Positions 24,400-34,967 of a DNA stretch of 64,000 bases are shown here, piece after piece. The first letter of the stretch is position 1; each line of letters starts with the position of its first letter. Below the pieces are notes generated by a model. The model worked only from the letters and a program-made list of their open reading frames with translations. It was not told the origin of the DNA and made no database searches. Both the position numbers and the translations under genes were made by a program. Origin of the DNA: Daedaleopsis sinensis (lineage: Eukaryota; Basidiomycota; Agaricomycetes; Polyporales; Polyporaceae); assembly GCA_033807695.1 (NCBI GenBank), contig CM066307.1, positions 2,852,001-2,916,000 of the forward strand, read 5' to 3'.

Positions 24400-24491
24400 C
24401 ATTCGTTCGGGCACCTAACTGGCATCAGCCGGGCGGGCGTCTGGCTCGTGCGAAAAGAAAACAAGATTCTGTATCATTTTGAAACTCGCAG
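24400..24491 (-). repeat. Right terminal inverted repeat of the Tc1-type element
   Basis: Reverse complement of 21364-21455 with about seven differences; followed by TA at 24492-24493. Confidence 0.9.
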
Positions 24492-25009
24492 TAAGAGGAA
24501 CATATGTATACTATCTTTACGGTCTATGCACAAGATATGTGAGTGGGTTAACTAAGCTGTAGACACATTCATATACATAGATTACAGGTAGTATTCTTAC
24601 CTTCTGATTCTACACATGTAGTAGTCTGGCATAACAAGCTGTTAGTGCAGATATATGTGTGTCTCAAGTGGTCTGCACCACAATTATTTTTTTGCATGAC
24701 ACTACCAAAGATCTGATGTTGCATACACATAGTCACCTTCAGTACCTATTGAATGAGTACAAATTTATTGGAAACAGTGAAGAATTGCATGATATGTGGC
24801 CCATACACAGATTAAGACTTTAAGACACTTTAAGACACTTTAAGACACCTGCCACAGACACAGTGTCCGGCAATATAATTGTACATGTACATAGTCTATG
24901 CATGAGTTCTGGTCATAGGTTTTTAAGCAGTAAATGTAGCTACTAGAGCCACATAGCAGTAAGCACATTCATGCAGAAATAGAGGTTTTAGAGGGTAATT
25001 AGAGTACAT
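24492..25009. other. AT-rich spacer of the foldback element, no gene
   Basis: About 520 bp between the Tc1-type element and the right inverted arm. Contains three head-to-tail copies of CTTTAAGACA at 24815-24850. Nothing coding. Confidence 0.5.
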
Positions 25010-25945
25010 GAAGGGCAGGAGGAGAGGGTGGTAGTACCAGATGGTTTTGTGGATCAATTGCCATGATATTTATACCATTAGAAAGATACATGCTGTGGCT
25101 TTCCGGCAGTATATTTACCATCAGTGTGAATCACGAACTGCACATTATATTTAGGATGGAACACCTCTGTGGCTGAAGTATTAGTTGCCTCCTATATATA
25201 GCTCTTGATATTCTATGGCCAGGAACCATGGCCACCCTACATCTAGTATATATGTAGAGTGTATTCCAGAGAGCTGGAAAGAATTCTGACCATAATTAGT
25301 GGAGATACACTGACCCCTCCTCCCCCTTATGGGCAGGGAAAGTATATCTCCCCAACCACTGGATGAAGTTCTATGATCACGGGCTTGTTGGAGAGTGCTC
25401 TTGTACTGTATTCTAGGAAGATAGAACACCCATATGCCCACCTAGAACTAAGTAGGCTATACCCCATTGAAAACCTGCATTTATGCCTATCAGGTTCCAA
25501 TTTATAGCATGCATGTAGCTAGAGTATACCCCCTCTATAGTGCGCTTGAATGGCCCTTACAATACCTTTCCAATGCACCTACAACCATCCAAATCCATCC
25601 AGAATTGAGGGAGCAATAGTGGAACCAATCCCCCACCTATAGTAGCCCCCCAGCAAATTACCTAATCAGGTGCAGGAGGTGTGGGAATGCTGGAACAAAA
25701 ATAAGCGCCCAAAGGCGCACCCAGGACAGGCCTAATAGTGCTATTATCTATAGAGATAAGCCTTTAATGTGCTTAATTTGCCAGATATCAAGCATTTTGC
25801 AAAAATGTGCCATGGGTTTGCCAAGCTGATGGTGCCCAGGACCTCCCCAGGGCTTCGTAATACATCATATGCCCTGCCTGTTCCTATTGCAATAAGGCTT
25901 AGACAAAGTACCTGTTCGTAATACATCAGAACTACAACAGCTGCT

Positions 25946-27389
25946 GTGTATAAGTGCTTTGTGCCCTGCAGGGTTCTCGCGACAAGTGGCGAGTGACGCG
26001 CGCGTCGGACGTCGGGGTAGAAGGCTTCGAGTTCACTGCATATTCCGGAAAGGTAAGAATCAACGGAGCGGGGTTCAATGTGATGAGACTGATATATGAT
26101 GTATATAGGCTTGACATATTTTTTGTCGGGCTGATGGGAAAGTTATGCATGGAACAGAACGTGAGATACAAGTTCAGGGCAGACGTATATGTGGATTTTG
26201 TCGTTTTATCAAGCACGTGCTCGAGCGCAATTGCACGCTCGTGCAACAGATGCTCCAGTGTCCACACCTGCCGCGGGGGCTGGCGTGAACGTGCGGAGAT
26301 TGAGATCATTGGGGGGACACCCCCAGCGCATCTCGAGGGGATATGAATGAGAAGAGAGAGATGTGTGGGTCGATATCGCACGTGAACACGATGGAGAGCA
26401 CTGCATACTGCCAGCGATTCCATGAAGAAAAATGTGCCGGACGGTGGATCTGTGGGTAGTTCAGCGTGGAAACCAAGGTGGACCCAGGGAAAATAGATTC
26501 CGAGTCTTCGGCCGGACGCGTCGACCATCGCGAATTCGTGCTCTGAATTCCTGGGGTCAAGATCTGCGGGGCTCCACACCACACTGTGCAGGAGGCGTAC
26601 GGGGGGAGAGTGCTCCAGGTGATCGGCGAGCCAGGTGAGATCGCGTACGATGGTGGAATTGATGTAAACACTGGCGTGGTTGTTGACCTTGCCTGCCGTT
26701 TTTGTGTAAGTCGTCGACAGGGCCAGACGCAACAGCGGGGACACGTTGAGTGCCCAGTTGATGAGCCCGAGGAGGGACAGCAGTTCACCAAGCGGGCAGC
26801 GGCGCGCACTCGATATGTTGCACACAGTGCACAGTGTCTGAACGAGCGCCTGCACGCGGTCTGGCAGCAAGGATACGGATAGCTGATTGGTGTCGCACAA
26901 GAACTCGATGATTGGCAATTGTACATCGTACAATTGCTTAGGCTCATCGTGCAGCAGCCCGATCGCGTCCCAGCAGGAGAGGAGACGAGCTTGAGTAGCG
27001 GGTAGGAATTTGCGGAACGGAGCGTACCAGAGTACATGGCTGCGGAGCTCGAATCCAAAGTTGTCGTCGATGTATGTTCCCATGAGATCGACGCCGAAGT
27101 GACGCTCAGCGATCTATGAGATGAGGCATAGGAAAGCTACCCAGACCCGGAGGGAGGCGTGGCCACCAAAAACGTTGCAGCGGTCTATGTAGCGCAGTCC
27201 GTTGATGGTTACGATCTGGCGTATTTGCCAGAATGGGGACATAGGCATGCGCCGGTAGGCCTGGGATACGTCGGACTTCCACAGAACAAGCAGCTGATTG
27301 CCGTGCTTCTCGCGCAAGCGCCGTAGATGGACTCTGAGGACTGGGATGCTGTCTAGCACGGCTCCACGCACGGCCTCCGAGCAGATCAT
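25946..27389 (-). pseudogene. DIRS-like reverse transcriptase / RNase H and YR N-terminus
   Basis: RT motifs in order: LVLWKSDVSQAYRRMPMSP (first catalytic Asp), DRCNVFGGHAS, then YIDDNFGFE (the Y-x-D-D box, at about 27070). RNase H-like sequence follows (EFAMVDASGRRLGIYFP, FFFMESLAVCSA). A recombinase N-terminal helical domain comes next (STYTSALNLYLTFCSMHNFP). The frame is broken by TAG (complement of 27114-27116) just before the Y-x-D-D box, where relatives have Trp. The stretch between RNase H and recombinase (near 26280) is shorter than expected, so a deletion is likely. The frame changes once more near 26010 before the foldback insertion at 25945. Confidence 0.75.
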
Positions 27390-27427
27390 GGAATTGAGGG
27401 AATATGGGCCTGCGGATTGGACGTTAA

Positions 27428-28726
27428 CTAGCCGAATTTAGTGGTGTGAGGCTTGGGGACTATGTGAACGGGCATGTTATACATCCCGTCCAGTAATTTG
27501 GTACCAAAGGATGGGGAGAAACACCCAAGGGCTATTTCCTCGTCTCGCTGAGCGCGCAGGAAATTGCGCGCCACTTCATTGTCATGCTTAAAGCGGCAAT
27601 CCTCGGAGGTATGGCAGCATTGCCCATTATTCCACCTTCGGCAGGCCTCGTTGTGCTTGACGACACACTTTGAAGGGCTGCCACGCGGAGACTGGCGAGA
27701 AGCTTCAACCAGTCCTCCGAGTCCTCCGGCTCCGACAGAGTCAATACACATATTTTTGAGGTCAGCGAAGGACGCAAAATCAGTGAGAGTGAGGTCACGG
27801 ACTGTTCCCACGCACTTGCGGACTGCCCTGTCGTACTCGATGACATGCTTCTGCTGCGTGGGAGCAAGTGCTCCAAATAGAGAGATGACATGGGCCTGGT
27901 ACCTCCAGAGTTCGGACTCGTGGTGCAGGAAGACGAACACAATCGCCGTTGCAGCCCTCCCCCATGCGATGACCCAATCACCGAGTGTCTCGACCCTGCG
28001 CTTTGGGTCCAATGTGCAGTAGCGAACCTCGAGGTCTCCAAGGCGTTGAGACTGCTTGTCTTCTGCACCGAGGGAGAAGTGACTGGTGAGGACGTGGTCG
28101 ACTGTCCACGGAGGATGTTGTCCCATTCAGCTGTCGGTGTTGAGGAGGTTGTCATGGACGAAACGTATGTCCTTGCAGTACTCACGGAGAAGCTCGAGCG
28201 TTTGGCGGAGCTCAGGTCGGAGGGCTCCTTCAAGGGTGTCCCCCATCCCGGCCCACGCGAAGAGCTGCGGATCCGGTTTGGCCCTTCTGGTGCTAGGTTC
28301 TTCGACGTCAGATCCGTCTTCGGATCCTGTAGACGGAGAGACAGATCTCTCACACCTCCCGGCATGCCTATGCGCTTGAGCTCTCCCCGCGTGCGATGGG
28401 GCATTGGCACCAGTGGGTGCTCCGCCAGGTTGAGGTAACCCGGGAGCGTTGGGATCAACTTTGGGCTGCTGAGGCTGCTGAGGCGGGTTCTGGGACTTGG
28501 TGTGCTCGGTTGACTTCCTCAAGCATCCGGAAGTAGGAGTCGAAGGTGGATTTGACAGTGGCAGTGTCGAGCCCGCTGCCCGGACGCTGAGCGATCCGTG
28601 GAGACGACTGACAGTGGTAGCCTGGTTGATTTCTCCTTTCCGGTAAGCCTCGACTTGCTTCTCGCACTCTCTAACGATGGCCCCTTGCACTTGCGTGATC
28701 TGGTTGGTATCTCCATTCTCAGACAT
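27428..28726 (-). pseudogene. DIRS-like gag protein with CCCH-type zinc finger
   Basis: Starts MSENGDTNQITQVQGAIVRE; the first 200 residues are Pro/Gln-rich and disordered. A helical capsid-like part follows (ETLGDWVIAWGRAATAIVFV). A C-x-n-C-C-C-H finger comes near the end (CRRWNNGQCCHTSEDCRFKH). The finger followed directly by an RT of this type is the usual layout in agaricomycete DIRS-like elements. A TGA (complement of 28127-28129) divides the frame; the same frame resumes at once with ATG, so two ORFs could also be read. Confidence 0.7.
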
Positions 28727-29114
28727 GTGGCAGATGTGGCTGATGCTGATTTCGGCAGATGGCGGAGCTAGAGTAGCTTTAATTCATAGGCTAAACGAGC
28801 TAGCAAGCGAGTGGGGAGAGGGAAAGAGGTGAGTGTGCGGCATGCAACTCTGAATCGCTGAGCTCACCTAGCAAGCGAGTGGGGAGAGGGAAAGAGTGAA
28901 GTTCTTTCCTCTTGCTCGTCCTCGCTTACTATAGCACAGCGGCTGACAGCACTATAGCACAGCGGCTGACAGCGGATGCGCCAAACGCGCAGCGGCTGAC
29001 CCAATGCGGAGGTTGTGACGTTGATGTGCGGCAGATGTCTAAAAGGGGCATGTTTGTGCGCGAACAATGTTCCGCCCGCTAGTGCGTGGGGAATTCGACT
29101 AGTGAAAATAGTCC
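28727..29114. repeat. 5' flank of the DIRS-like element with short direct repeats
   Basis: CTAGCAAGCGAGTGGGGAGA occurs at 28799 and 28868, 69 bp apart. ACTATAGCACAGCGGCTGAC occurs at about 28929 and 28952. A third partial GCGCAGCGGCTGAC lies at 28988. DIRS-type elements have split or inverted repeats at their ends that guide circular cDNA; these may be part of that system. Confidence 0.6.
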
Positions 29115-29975
29115 CTTTAAACTCAATTAAACAGATAGAGGGTTGTAATACATCCCTGGGACCCTGTCAGCAACTACTACAGTGTTGTAATTGGTATCTA
29201 GGGCTTGTTATTGAATCTTTGCACCTTTGATAATGATATGATCACCTTGTTATCTCTTCAGATAACAGTTTCTTATCTATACTGATAGCTTGGCCATCTA
29301 TTCTACTACCCCAGGATCAATACCGCACCACTGGGCGCTTATTTGACCCCTTTTCCTGCACCTTATTACCTCATTTAGGCAGGTAGGTGGCTGGGCTCCC
29401 CTAGTGGGGCCCACTTCCTCACCCTATACCTCCCTCATATCTTCATGGATTCCCTCCATTCAAGTTGTGGTATACCTGTATACTGAATGGCTACTCCCCT
29501 GTACAATATGCAGATACAACCCCTCCAATTGATGCACTGCACTAGGTAGAAAGGGTCGCTTTATTTGCATATTAAATGCTGAATAGATCAGTAACCGGTG
29601 GGTGCACCATCAGGTATAAGGTACCGTTGGAAAGGGTTTTATTTCGGCTTTCCAATGAGCCTTCATACATGCAGATCTGTCCATGGGAACTGTAGATATG
29701 CACTGGTGCTCCTCCTACCTTACCCCCAAATTGTCTGGGATATAGCTCCGTCAATTCCTGATCAATCAACGAGATCCTTTTTGTGTTCCGTGTGTCTACT
29801 ATACTACTCCTCAGACCCATAGTGTGCCTGGCCATGCACCCCATTGATCTGGATACAACGGGTAATCAGTGTGCAGGTTACCCTCCTGATAGTGCACCCG
29901 ATACTCTACTAATTAGGGTGTGTAAGGTACCGTTTGAAAGCCACAAAATACAGCTCTCTAATGGTACCATACCCA
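29115..29975 (+). repeat. Repeat R, 3' piece of the split copy
   Basis: Matches 47893-48735 closely by eye, including GATAACAGTTTCTTATCTAT and CCCCAAATTGTC. Continues the copy interrupted at 19328. Homology ends near 29975. Confidence 0.8.
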
Positions 29976-30420
29976 TTCTCATACACACAACTCTCCAGAC
30001 CTTCAGACTGAAGGTACTGGTCAATGGCGATGGACACACGGCCAAGTAGGTCAGAAATGTCGATGAGGACACCGTCGTGAAGCATGCTCCAGCCATACTA
30101 GGGAGATGTCAGCCCTGAAATAGAACCATCAGACAGAGAAGAAGAGAAGTGCACCAGAAGCTGCCCTAAATGCGAAAGCGCTCGTTCGAACACCTCCTGT
30201 GGACAGCCACAGTCAATAGAAATGGCCTCAAAGAACTCCACTTGTTCAACAATATGAGCCTTCAGAGGGTGCAAGCCTCAGGAAGCGGGAAGGCGTGTAT
30301 CAGAAGTCAAACAACATACCACAAGTTCGGTGATGTGTCCATAGGCATCATAAATGACTCTGGTGTCTTGCTCAGTGTGCGCTGATGAAGCTGAACAAGG
30401 ACATGGAAGGCTGATGAGGG
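29976..30420 (-). pseudogene. Remnant of an unknown spliced gene
   Basis: Several exon-like pieces on the - strand: DTRVIYDAYGHITELV (30390-30320, donor GTATGT), HPLKAHIVEQVEFFEAISID with CGCPQEVFERALSHLGQLLV (about 30275-30110), and YGWSMLHDGVLIDISDLLG next to repeat R. They read as genuine protein, but I could not join them with consistent phases. The gene runs into repeat R at 29975 and is probably truncated by it. No family recognised. Confidence 0.35.
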
Positions 30421-31412
30421 AAGGGGAGCGCGACCAAGGTCTCTTATATGCGCTGATGCGCATCAGATGTCTCTCAGCTCCGAATAACACTATTCGTGCC
30501 CTTTGGAAGGCCCCTCTTTGGCGGAAGTTAGAGGATGTCGCTCGGAAGGCAAGCAACCTCGAAGGACCGAGCACGGCAGCCAAGCACCTACGCAATAAGT
30601 CACCAGCGGCTAGCGAGTAGGATCGTGACCAAGGGGTTAGCCCCCTTCCACTGTCAGCCGGTTGATCTGTACTCAGACCTAGAGCACTCCACAGAACCCA
30701 AGAGAGTGGTCAAAGACCGTTGGCGGAGGGACGGAAGGCCAGAGACAGGAGGACGGTCTTCCAAGCCCGAGGACAGCGAGCAGCTATGCGTCAAGACGTG
30801 ATCACGTGGTAGAGCGCCATAGGGCTAGACGCTCTCCTGACCGCGGATACAAAGCATCCAGCAATACGATAGGCTCGGTGCTATTCAAGTCTTAACCACA
30901 GGAGTACACAGCCTGGGCAGAAGAGAGGAGGATCGCGAGGCGAGCGTGGGAGCAGAAGGGCATTCGGTGATTGGGGTGAGGATCCTTAGAAGTTGCAGTA
31001 TGTTTGGACAACTCTTGTACAGTATATAAGGCAGCGGTCCTGCAGCCAGGCAAAGCAGCACAGTAGCTCCAGAGATCAAGAACGAGAACGAGAATCAGTC
31101 GACTGACGATCTACTCAGACCGCCAGACCTCCAGTCCCTCTAGCAGAACAGCCTCACTCCAGGAAGTCGACCGACTTCCACTTGAAGTTGCTCACCTTCT
31201 GGTCCACCGTTGATTGGCTACGTGACAAAGAGCATCTACAACGGGAACCTGTCCTCCTTCTCGCACCCTACTAGGTAGCCTATCTCGTGCCCGTTTGGAT
31301 GTGTGTTTTGCCCAGCGACCCAGAGTTACCCCATCACCACCCCAGTAAGTTTCGCCTTGATATGCTACACTACATGCACCTGCTGACTGACCATACATTG
31401 TTCGTAGCAATC
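30421..31412. other. No gene supported (1.0 kb)
   Basis: Mixed-composition DNA with short frames only; it may contain upstream exons of the gene that follows. Confidence 0.35.
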
Positions 31413-32779
31413 ATGCAGGCTTCCATCAAGTGCCAGCTCGCTGAGGAGGGCGCGGAGGCTTTTAAGACCAGTGCCGCAGTCGTTTTGCACGAGAAGTTCT
31501 CAGCCAGTGCGATGGTTACTCGTTCTAGTGCTCCTCCCATCGCAGTGGTCACCGATGGTCGTTCGACTCGTTCTAGTGTTCCTCCCATCGCAGTGGTCAC
31601 CGACTTTGATGCCTTGCAGCCAATGCTTGATTTGCGAGTCTTAGTAGGCCTAGACCGCAATATCGCTGCCATCCTTCAGCCTTGGCTGGAACTCACATAG
31701 AACGAACCACTCCCACAGAGTTACACACATCCTGCAAGACAGTTTGTGATTCAGATTTTGGAGAAGAATGTGCGTGGGGCCTATTCTCGTGCAGGGTATA
31801 GATATCTAACTTCTCTCTTCACAGCTGACAGAAGTCGTGAGCTCGCGCACAGGTGCTACCTCGTGTGCAGTGCACGATGCATGGTCCTTGAAAGCTTTGT
31901 TCAAATCTGCTTTCAACCAACCCCCCAGTATGCTTGCGAGCGAGGAGTTTATAGCCTTCTGTACTGGTCTCAATATCCCAGTGCCATGTCAAGATCATAT
32001 CGATGGGTCACCTTTGATTAAGGTATTCCACTATTCAACTTATTCACTTCTATGCTCAATTACAACTCGCAGTCTTTGACTGAGCTGATCGACACTGCGG
32101 ATATTCCTCTGGTTGTGGTAGCCATGTACAACCGGTCAATCACCGACATCGACGCGTTCATCGAGCAGCACATCACATATCACTTCACTTCACATTCGAC
32201 CAAAGGCAAGGATTCAGCAGATGGTCGCAGCAATAAGGATATCAAGACACAGAAAATGGCAGAAAAACTTTTCAAAGCACAATTCGAGAGGTATATCCAT
32301 GGCATAGGACATCCAGATCATTTCGCTCTGCGCGAAACAGGGTTGATATCCCCTTCTGAGTATGCTGCTCAGGTGAGGGGTTATTCGTCATTGTTTAACA
32401 CATATTGACATATGGGACATAGGCTCAATCAAACACTCTTTGGACAGCTACACTACTCCAGGCAGTCAGTGATTGTGTCTTGGTGCCTGTCGATCCCTTG
32501 TGGTGCATACATGTAAGTGAGCGCGTGGATGGGAAAATGGGCCAATAGTTAATCTTATGTTGTTCATTATAGGTGAACTTTCCAAAGGGCACTGCTGAGA
32601 ACGAGAACGAGTCTTGGCTGTTCATTCATACTTGCACTGGTCAGATTGACATTATGTTTACCAAGGAGCTGATCCAGCTTTTGCTTCAGGAGCCAGATTC
32701 CACTGCCCAGGCAACTCGCTTTGATGCAATGCTTCATCAGTCTTTGCTGCTCGCACCAAATGACTATAATCGTCTTTAG
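31413..32779 (+). CDS. Multi-exon gene of unknown family (5' end uncertain)
   Basis: The last four exons are clear: 31825-32022, 32073-32372, 32423-32512 and 32573-32779. All are phase 0, with introns of 50-60 bp (GTATTC, GTGAGG and GTAAGT donors). A candidate first part, 31413-31700 or longer, contains a duplicated peptide TRSSAPPIAVVTD / TRSSVPPIAVVTD. Its junction to 31825 does not agree in phase. Readable segments are SLKALFKSAFNQPPSMLASE, ELIDTADIPLVVVAMYNRSI, KMAEKLFKAQFERYIHGIGH, VPVDPLWCIHVNFPKG and ELIQLLLQEPDSTAQATRF, ending NDYNRL. Mostly helical, no membrane segment. It converges with the interrupted gene that ends at 33209. Function unknown. Confidence 0.5.
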
Positions 32780-33208
32780 GTAGTACAGTTCTAGTTAGCA
32801 GTACATAATGCCTGTACAGAAAACATGTCTATATATACTGTTGTGGATCCAGTCGTCAATTCTTAGGCAAGTTTATCTAGTGAGAGAGAGCAGACAAGAG
32901 CGGGAGCAGAAACGATCACAGCGCAGTGATTTCTTCGACGAAATTCGCGCTTTTGGTACTCACGGAGAGCCACTAGCCATGTGAGCATGGCACATTCTAT
33001 TTCGCGATGATCCGACCAATACTGGGTGCGCTGCAAGGAAACCGGTCTCAGAGTGGACTGGAGCAGCAGGGCGGGACCAGAAATGGGTGCAGCGCAGTGA
33101 GTTCTTCGACGAACCAATACTGGGTGCGCTGTAAAGATGCCAGTGCCATGGCTGCCAAATTTATCATAGACACATTGTGCAACTATTGCGCCGTACAAGT
33201 TGGGATAT
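32780..33208. other. Spacer with a 130-bp imperfect duplication
   Basis: The blocks around 32905-33035 and 33050-33140 share GCGCAGTGAnTTCTTCGACGAA and CCAATACTGGGTGCGCTG. No gene seen. Confidence 0.45.
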
Positions 33209-33706
33209 CTAGCTATCCTGTACTCCCTCCTGCCCTCTCAACTCCTGAATGCCTGCTACTATCACGTCAACACAAGCCTCGGCAGCTTTGTCTGCAGCGT
33301 GATCCTGAAAATCCAGTTCATTGGCAAAGTCCACCGGTCCAGCTGCACTGCTCTTGGCTTTGAAGGCATCAGCATACTCCTCATAGACTGCTTGAATGCG
33401 GTTGGGTGTGACGAAGGAGATGCCGACCTGGCGGGCGAAAGGGGAAGGGTTGTAGGGATCATACTGTAACAGGCTTGTGGCATGTGGGTCTTCCGGGCGC
33501 CAGGCGATGACAGTGTCGGAGGAGTTCTTGATCTGCACAGCATAGCACGCTAAATAGAAATGACCACCAGCAGTTGAGGGTGCAGTGCGCCGGAGAGTCC
33601 AGGAAATTGCAAAACGATGCGGCTGTTTCTCTAAGTGGACACTTCTGTATGATATGCAGCCATAAGTACAGATAATACTTGAAAGAATTGGTTACACACC
33701 TCCCGT

Positions 33707-34967
33707 TGATGTGCCCCCTAGCGGTGCCAGCTCCGATTTTCGCACCATTGTCGATACCGACAATGTCTACAACATACCCACTACAGAGCTTCAGCCTTTG
33801 CCATACTACCTGGTCCGCGCGAGCGTACACCCTTCGACATGCAGAGACCGTAGCAGGCGAGCAAGCACCCTTCCGACGCCTTCGACCCGCCCGTGATGGA
33901 GCCTGGATGTCCTCTTCCCGCCTCAGCCATAGAGGACCCTAGCTGCCCCTCCATTACAGGTTCGTGCCATGCATGAGGACAACACACCAGCCATTCCCTT
34001 CCTCCAACGCGCAGAGGCGGTAGTAGACAAGTGCACCTTTCATTGGAGACCACCCCTTCCGCAGATGCATGCAGTAGCTTCTCCGAGCCCCATTTCCTTC
34101 GACATCTCCCACCAGTAGCCTAGAGGCTGGATGCTTCGGCCTGGACGACTACATCGACACACGCTGGATGAGTGATCAGCCTACACCGATGTGCGATGGA
34201 TTACGGTACAGCGAGGCTAGGCGCTCCTACGAGGATGACTACGTGGATGTACAAGGGACATATAGCCAGGCTCAGTGCTGCTACATCTACGTGCGTGTCA
34301 TGCTGTTGTCTCTTTCTCTTTACGTGCACGATGTCTACGTACGTACCGTGTTGTAGGCACAGCGCTTACTTAGTGTATATTTTCCATGTATTTAGGATAT
34401 TTAGTTAGATAGCTCCCATACTTACCGCTCGCTCGAGCGCCATTCCTCTTCCTTAGCTTACGGTAGTACAATCACCTTCCCTGCCATCTGGCGACCCTTC
34501 CTCTTCGTGTGGAGCGGCTCGGACCCTCCCTTCTCTGGCTCTGTGACCCAGCACCCTTCTTCCTCCTTCTCTGCAATCGAGCGATCTTTCCCCCTTCTTC
34601 CCTGCGACCCCGTAGCCTTCTGACTCCCTTCGACGACGACATACGGTAGTGACGTGTCCCCACTACGGCGAGCCGACGATGCAGGCGATCCCCCATCCCC
34701 CATATCCATACGGAGGCAGGCCTTCTACGAGACGGACAAGACGATCCCATTGTTAGGCTGGATGTTGGTACGATCTCCTTCGTGCTCTGCTCGCTGTGTG
34801 CCCGGTGTTCGAGTTCTGTCTTCCTCCTATGCTTGACGTGCGCGTCTCGACATCGTTGTTCGTTCCAGCTGCTCGGGAACCAGAGGTCCACCTCGCACCC
34901 TTCGGAGAGTCTGCCCGGTGTTGTATCTGCTGGGTTTTTCTAGTAGATCGCCGGTGCCCTCCCAACA
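33707..34967 (+). repeat. 5' LTR of the LARD-like element
   Basis: 1261 bp, TG...CA ends, virtually identical to 38099-39359. Confidence 0.9.

Larger units (their letters stand above)
21364..24491 (+). mobile_element. Tc1/mariner-type transposon carrying a passenger gene (3128 bp)
   Basis: Terminal inverted repeats of about 92 bp (21364-21455 and 24400-24491) match except for about seven bases and start CTGCGAGTTTCAAAATGATA. A TA lies directly outside each end (21362-21363 and 24492-24493), as expected for this superfamily. Inside are a DDE transposase on the + strand and a six-exon gene on the - strand. They converge with 64 bp between their stop codons. Most Tc1/mariner elements carry the transposase alone, so the second gene is notable. 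Both genes have one in-frame TGA in this copy. Confidence 0.85.
20252..25945. mobile_element. Foldback-type element with inverted arms of about 0.95 kb, inserted in the YR gene
   Basis: The left arm (about 20252-21195) and right arm (about 25010-25945) are inverted copies with a few percent difference. Both begin AGCTGTKGTAGTTCTGATG at the outer end. The flanking sequences GCTGTATAA (left) and GCTGTGTATAA (right) could be a degenerate 9-11 bp target duplication, which would suit a Mutator-like (MULE) element. No transposase of its own is visible. The spacer holds the 3.13-kb Tc1-type transposon plus about 0.7 kb of AT-rich DNA. The ORFs in the arms mirror each other and are not genes. Confidence 0.75.
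19330..29114 (-). mobile_element. DIRS-like tyrosine-recombinase retroelement, dead, with nested insertions
   Basis: Read on the - strand it gives a gag-like ORF (28726-27428), then RT and RNase H (27389-about 26000), then a tyrosine recombinase. The recombinase is divided: the N-terminal part ends near 25945 and the catalytic part lies at 20230-19679. Without its 5.7-kb insertion the element is about 4.1 kb. DIRS-type elements carry YR instead of a DDE integrase and make no target duplication, which fits the clean split of repeat R. It has several in-frame stops, and part of the RNase H / linker region seems deleted. Confidence 0.75.

Noticed and set aside
20698..25441. Mirror-image ORFs at 20698-21015 (+) and 25181-25441 (-)
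   Set aside because: They are the two inverted arms of one foldback element read in the same sense; no protein family and no start context.
33707..34967. Segmental duplication of a host region rather than LTRs
   Set aside because: Equal length, TG...CA ends, PBS-like and purine tracts at the inner edges and a target duplication fit LTRs much better.
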